A stretch of 64,000 bases of DNA from NCBI GenBank assembly GCA_019009955.1, contig CM032228.1:203532501-203596500 (forward strand), in the 5' to 3' direction. The translations under genes and the position numbers were made by a program. This document shows, one piece after another, positions 59,375-64,000 of the stretch. The notes beneath the pieces were generated by a model, which made no database searches, had not been told where the DNA came from, and saw only the letters and a list, made by a program, of their open reading frames with translations. Positions within the stretch are counted from its first letter, which is position 1. Each line of letters opens with the position of its first letter. Origin of the DNA: Riptortus pedestris. Its lineage: Eukaryota; Arthropoda; Insecta; Hemiptera; Alydidae.

Positions 59375-60096
59375 TTCATGCCAGGATATACATGTAAATC
59401 TAAGGGATCAAGTATGTTAACGTCTTAAATCGGCCTGGGGGTTGCGGGGGAAATATCTCCTTTCTTATACGTCGAATCGAGAAATTGTATAGATCCAATC
59501 TTATTGCAAATTTAATGTCCTATATATGTTTTATTTATCGTGGAATTTCATTTTAAATAATAAGTTGTTATATCATCAAAATTTTATTCGAAGATTAAAT
59601 AACTAATATTGTTTTCACAGAACCTTTGCTTTGTGAGATACGTTGTGTGGTGACGTCCTGAATTTAGATTTAAGGTCCTTTACTCGAAAAAGTTTTTTTG
59701 ATCTAAGCCGTACTTTATATATTGCTGTTTAATTCAACACTAAGGATCATATGAGTTGGAGCCTGAAGTCTGGTCTGAAACATGGGGAGGAGAGGAGGGT
59801 TAGAGGGAGGGGGAATTTGAAAATTCAACATATCTCCGTTACTGTGGGTTGGATCGCAAAAAGTTACAGAATAAATCTTGTTAAACTGTTAATGGTCTAC
59901 AATTGTTGTTCTATACATTTTTTTGTAACTCAAATATCAAGAGATATTCGTACTTTCTTGTTTTCAGCCGTCAGTAAACCCTCACTTCTACTCATTCGAG
60001 TTTTATTGAGAAATAGAGATATGATGTGATGAGACCAGTAGCGTCGTAACAGAACGTGGGAAATCTGCTTAGTTTAAGCAGACCCAGCGTTACGGA
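59375..60096 (-). mobile_element. Two adjacent family A fragments
   Basis: The first covers TCTTAAATCGGCCTGGGGG and ATACGTCGAATCGAGAAATT. The second (from about 59760) repeats the same interval (ATATCTCCGTTACTGTGGGT) and runs to the 5' terminus GCGTTACGGA at 60096, with the long-variant block CAGTAAACCCTCACTTCTAC. Confidence 0.65.
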
Positions 60097-61547
60097 CTTT
60101 ATTATTTGAAGTTTTGCTTCCTCATGTGACCTTTTGATATTGTTTACAAACATAGATGATTAATTTTCAAACTTCATTACATTAAATCCAAAACTCACAC
60201 AAAAGCCGTCTCTGGTCGCACGATACGGTAATCATCTAATTACTCACGTGATTTATAAATTGCTTTGATAATGTTGAAGTACTTTCTAATCAGTGTTTAA
60301 TTTGCTAATGCCGGTGCTATTTGTGTGGTTTGATTTGAGAGCTAAGTGGTAAATCGTCTGGTTCATGTTATCGCCTCCCAAGATAGTGTTGCCTTGTAAG
60401 CAGGGCAGACACGCGATGAATCACCTCTAGTTGATAGCGTGTACAACACTTGGAATGGGTAATTTATACAAAAGCAACCTGAATGGAATTCAACCCAAAG
60501 AGAGCAACATAGAGATAGATAGGAGTATTTGTCAGCCCAGTACGGGCATTTATTTATTCGTCAATCTTCTCATGGTGGTATCAAGTATTCGTCAAACTAG
60601 CTTACAAATATGAGACGAACTGCTTCAGAATCATCGAATAAACCAATTTGATTTGGTTAAGACAAGCTTGCCTATTGCCAGGTTAAACCTCGATCATGGA
60701 AGTGTACTTCACTAGTCTCAAGCTTAAATCTCAAGTAATCTTTGCTCTGAATTCTTACTAATGCAGATGTAGAAAAAATAATGTGAGGAGATAATCCATG
60801 AGATAGTCCACTGCTTTGGAAATCTGCTTAGTTAACTTTGGCCCTGGAGGACTTTACAATTGCTTCCCGCAAAACTGAATTCTAAGTTATATTGCAATAA
60901 CTCCTGTAATTTAAGAAGTTTCAAACTGAAATTCTTCCTACATATTAGATGGAATCGTAAGGGTAACTCCCTCCATCAGAACTTCCCCAATTGTGTTATT
61001 CTTCTGTGAAATTATGAAAGTTTTGAGCATTTCCTTATTGTGGCCTGTTGAAGTTTAGTGAAGTAATAATGTTATAACGACAAGTCATCAAGTCTTTTGA
61101 AATTGTTTACAACCACTATTTTTCCAATAAAGTTTCCTATCAGCTTCAAATTTATAGAGTTATTGAGTGCAATTATGAAGTATTTTATTAGTTCAATGCT
61201 AAGATAGTACATGTTCGTATATTATTTTTATTGTAAACAACATATTTAGAGAATTTAATATTTCAAAATTTTACAAAATAAATATTGTAATATATTCATA
61301 ATTTATAATTCTCGCTCTCCCCCCCCCCTCTCTCTCCATATGGATAATTTTCCTATCCATATGACCTTTCCCACCCGTCCTAATCTTTGCAGCGTGCTAG
61401 TTCAACACACAATGTATTTACAGTCTTTCTTTATGCCTTCTGAGTGGTTGTACGACACAAGCATCATGCAGAATAGCTCTTCAGGGAAGAAAGAGTTCCC
61501 TCACAAATAGGTTTGTCTATGAGGAATAAGATGACGTATTGTTAACC
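60097..61547. other. No gene; one family A end scrap
   Basis: GGAAATCTGCTTAGTTAACT near 60818-60853 is a family A terminus remnant. A CT/C-run lies at 61318-61338. Confidence 0.45.
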
Positions 61548-62317
61548 GGGTCATTCCATCTCAAATCATCCAGGCCATGTCACCCATGGTTTCAGATTTC
61601 AATGAAACTTTTTTTAACAACACTTTTTACCTTCCTTATGAAGAATATAAAATTTTACTTTGATATCTCCAGTAGTTTTTGTGAAAAAAAATGCTGAAAT
61701 ATTGAGAAAGTTTGTGTAACTGACATTTTTAAGGTTGCTTATTTGAACACATTGTATTAGAAAAAAAATCATAACTTTAGTGATTTTCAACATATCAAGA
61801 TAAAATTTTCACTAAAGTGTTCACAGAAGCATGGAGATACAGCACATTAACGCATAATTTAAAAAAAAGTTTGCTTGCTTAAGTATTCTGCCTCATGTGC
61901 AAAAGCATATTTGAAAAATTGGGGTTTCTTAAAAAAAAAAATTTAATAAGGATGCAGTTAGTAAAATTTTGGAGGGGCTTATATTTTAATATGATCATCA
62001 ATTTATTTTTTTCCTGTATCTCCATGCTTTTGTGAACATTTTAGTGAAAATTTTATCTTGATATGTTGAAAATCACTAAAGTTATGATTTTTTTTCTAAT
62101 ACAATGTGTCCAAATAAGCAACCTTAAAAATGTCAGGTACACAAACTTTCTCAATATTTCAGCATTTTTTTTCACAAAAACTACTGGAGATATCAAAGTA
62201 AAATTCTATATTCTTCATAAGGAAGGTAAAAAGTGTTGTTAAAAAAATTTTCATTGAAATCTGAAACCATGGGTGACATTTTTACATTTTGCTGGATGAT
62301 TTGAGATGGAATGACCC
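61548..62317. mobile_element. Palindromic MITE, 770 bp, AACC target duplication
   Basis: It starts GGGTCATTCCATCTCAAATC and ends with the complement GATTTGAGATGGAATGACCC. The arms are about 285 bases each (61548-61833 and 62031-62317) at roughly 95 per cent identity by eye, around a loop of about 200 bases. AACC stands on both sides (61544-61547, 62318-62321). No open frame. The superfamily is not certain. Confidence 0.85.
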
Positions 62318-62574
62318 AACCGTTAAAGGCCTCAGCCTTTAACTGATAACAATTACCTTTACGACTATCAGCTAGTCAGACTTTCATAGTGGAGAATCAT
62401 GATTATACCTTATAATATATTTTACGGGTCTGACCCATTCTATCAATTAATCTTAGAGTGCAAGATTTATATCCCCTTTACTAGTTATGAGTTCATCTCC
62501 GCCTTGGACAGCTGATCAGTAAGACCGGAGGGCAAGGTCTCCTTATTAGTATGACCTAAATCGTATTACTTCAG

Positions 62575-62751
62575 TAAAGCCCCACTCTTACTCATGCCAT
62601 ATTAACATTAAGCTGTTTTATCATGAAGCACCTTACTTTAAACCTAAATACCAAATATTGTTTTTATTGTACTTTTACATTTTGAGATTAATGCAAATAC
62701 GTGGTGCACGAGGGAAATCTGCTTAGTTTACGCAGCCCTTACGTGACGGGC
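62575..62751 (-). mobile_element. Family A 5'-part fragment, long variant
   Basis: AGTAAAGCCCCACTCTTACT, ACCAAATATTGTTTTTATTG, and the terminus GAGGGAAATCTGCTTAGTTT ... ACGTGACGGG. Confidence 0.75.
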
Positions 62752-63563
62752 ATTTTATTTCTAATCAATATAATATGATATCTGACGGCCCTCTATCAAC
62801 ATCTATTTTTGATAATTTTTAAGCAGAAATTCACAAATATCTCTTATTCTACTGGTTTTTGCTGACAGAGGCTAATATTCTGTTATAAATAGTTTAGATT
62901 TCTCAGTAAGACATCTTCTTATTAGTAGATTAGAGACATTGCAGAACCTTCTGAGAACCTTTCCACTTTAATTAAGTAGAGGAAAAGTAGATGAATGAAT
63001 TAATTTTTGAGGAGTGTTGGATGGAGTGGTGTCGCTATGGAAACGATCTGATGTTATGAGTTAGTGTATTTCCATTGGTTAGATGTGGGTAGGGAGACAC
63101 CATTACCTTTAGGCAATTACTCTGGAAGGTAGTTAGTGTAATTGAAATAGGGTGCGGGGGGAACGACCTGCCTGGGGCTGTGCCCGTCCCCCTAGGCTGT
63201 CACGTGATACTCTACTCAAATTCATTTATCTACCAGTTTAGCGACTTGGTTGGGCAACGCTAGTGGTGGGGATTCAACGACGAATTCCTGTATTTTTTTA
63301 TGTTTGGCTATGTAGTTTTAAAATTGTTAGTTTTTGACCGTATTCCACTATACTTAATCTGAGAAAAATACATTAATATTTACAGCAGTATTTGGAAAAT
63401 GGAGAAAAAAGATGGAGATTATCTCCTGAAACTTTCTGTGTGGAATATTAAAAGTAAAATATGAGAGATGGGTCTTCCCTTTTATTCTTGAGCTCAGGCT
63501 GCGGTCTTGGAAGGAAATAACCTGTATTGGAAGCGAGGTTTTTAGGGTAAGGGATTGCTTGCA
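62752..63563. other. No gene seen
   Basis: A GC-rich patch at 63155-63200; otherwise nothing. The minus-strand frame 63354-63608 runs out of the LTR and is not supported. Confidence 0.4.
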
Positions 63564-63752
63564 TTGTTGCTGGAGGAAGTAAGTTATTTGGCTAGTGTTC
63601 TTAATCACAAAAAAAAGGTTTAGAATGTATCTCTTTATTATTTAACTCATGACTCTCCAAGAACAAAAGCCTATCCTCCGTATCCACAAAACATATGTTT
63701 TACACCTAATAAATATAAATAACACACCAATCCTTCATTCCACTCCCTAACA
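63564..63752 (-). repeat. Probable 3' LTR of the Gypsy element at the window edge
   Basis: On the minus strand a polypurine tract GAGGGAGA (63760-63753) is followed directly by TGTTAGGGAGTGG, a typical LTR start. AATAAA lies at 63639-63634, and CCAGCAACA at 63564 is a plausible CA end (about 189 bases). The far end is a guess, as the 5' LTR is outside the window. Confidence 0.5.
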
Positions 63753-63797
63753 TCTCCCTCTTCGTGAAGATGAGGTGCGGCAGGAAAGACCTCTTCT

Positions 63798-64000
63798 TCA
63801 TGTCGGGATGATCCTTCTATTAAGAAGGTACCTCCCGCCGCCGGTCACCTCGACGGCACAGCTGCTCTCCTCTTCCTTCTGGACTACGATGCCTTCCATC
63901 CAAGAATAGCATCGAACCTGAGGGTGTTTCCTCACCCAGATCTTCTGCTCGACCTGGAGCCGAGGCAAGGGTCCAGCTCCACTGTCATTGGCTGCTTTGT
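63798..64000 (-). CDS. Gypsy Pol, integrase C-terminal end (partial, runs off the window)
   Basis: The frame is open from the window edge to a TGA at 63800-63798. It reads LPRLQVEQKIWVRKHPQV, then SWMEGIVVQKEEE and VEVTGGGRYLLNRRIIP. This is the integrase C-terminal module (..GQ.VWV..P....W..G.V......Y.VEV.GGR...NRR...P) of Ty3/Gypsy elements. Only the last 67 residues are visible. It is more GC-rich than its surroundings, unbroken, and placed 38 bases before a polypurine tract and LTR, so the element may be young or intact beyond the edge. It belongs to a different lineage from the 3.0 kb fragment, which has an RLKPA ending. Confidence 0.75.
   Translation of the reverse strand, partial: KAANDSGAGPLPRLQVEQKIWVRKHPQVRCYSWMEGIVVQKEEESSCAVEVTGGGRYLLNRRIIPT

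Overview
This 64 kb window looks like AT-rich nuclear DNA from an animal, most likely an arthropod. The main reasons are canonical Helitrons of the type common in arthropod genomes, a non-LTR retrotransposon RNase H tail, Gypsy fragments, tRNA-derived SINEs, piggyBac-type TTAA elements and very abundant (TA)n/(CA)n microsatellites. I cannot name the species. I found no host gene, exon series, rRNA or tRNA gene that I can support. The only recognisable proteins belong to retroelements, and nearly all are truncated or broken. The window reads as an intergenic or intronic repeat graveyard with several young insertions.

Layout. 0-7 kb: a minus-strand non-LTR retroelement 3' end (RNase H, 275 codons open), two decayed RTE-like reverse-transcriptase fragments, a Gypsy integrase C-terminus and a foldback element. 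8-15 kb: a snapback element, two Helitrons, a 1.1 kb piggyBac-type element and a possible solo LTR. 15-35 kb: SINEs, three snapback elements, and many copies of one dominant 0.5-0.7 kb repeat, called family A here. Family A carries the ends AGCAGATTTCCC / GGGAAATCTGCT, a 3' hairpin and usually an internal microsatellite. 35-45 kb: more family A, a palindrome around a (TA)n(TG)n tract, a 55-bp satellite (15-16 units) and a short Helitron. 45-52 kb: a nest of Helitrons and family A, a SINE split by an insertion with 50-bp flanking repeats, and a snapback element. 52-64 kb: a Gypsy gag relic, a TTAA-flanked piggyBac-type element inside family A, a 770-bp palindromic MITE and, at the right edge, the 3' end of a Gypsy element (integrase C-terminus, polypurine tract, LTR).

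The most interesting signal is in five short inverted-repeat elements (near 8.1, 19.9, 27.9, 33.2 and 50.2 kb). Most of them carry a motif matching a small hammerhead ribozyme: a four-base stem I, CUGANGA, a short stem II, GAAA, a tiny palindromic stem III, then CUC or CUU. Stem I changes between copies while keeping pairing (GGCA/UGUC, GGCA/UGCC, AGCU/AGCU). At least two of the elements have 12-13 bp exact target-site duplications. This fits the dimer-forming hammerhead variants known from Penelope-like retrotransposons, seen here in snapback, non-autonomous copies. All copies share one extra U after CUGANGA.

The second theme is family A. Its 5' TC, 3' hairpin plus CTAA, subterminal inverted repeat, internal microsatellite and lack of a visible target duplication at one readable empty site suggest a Helentron/HINE-like non-autonomous rolling-circle element.
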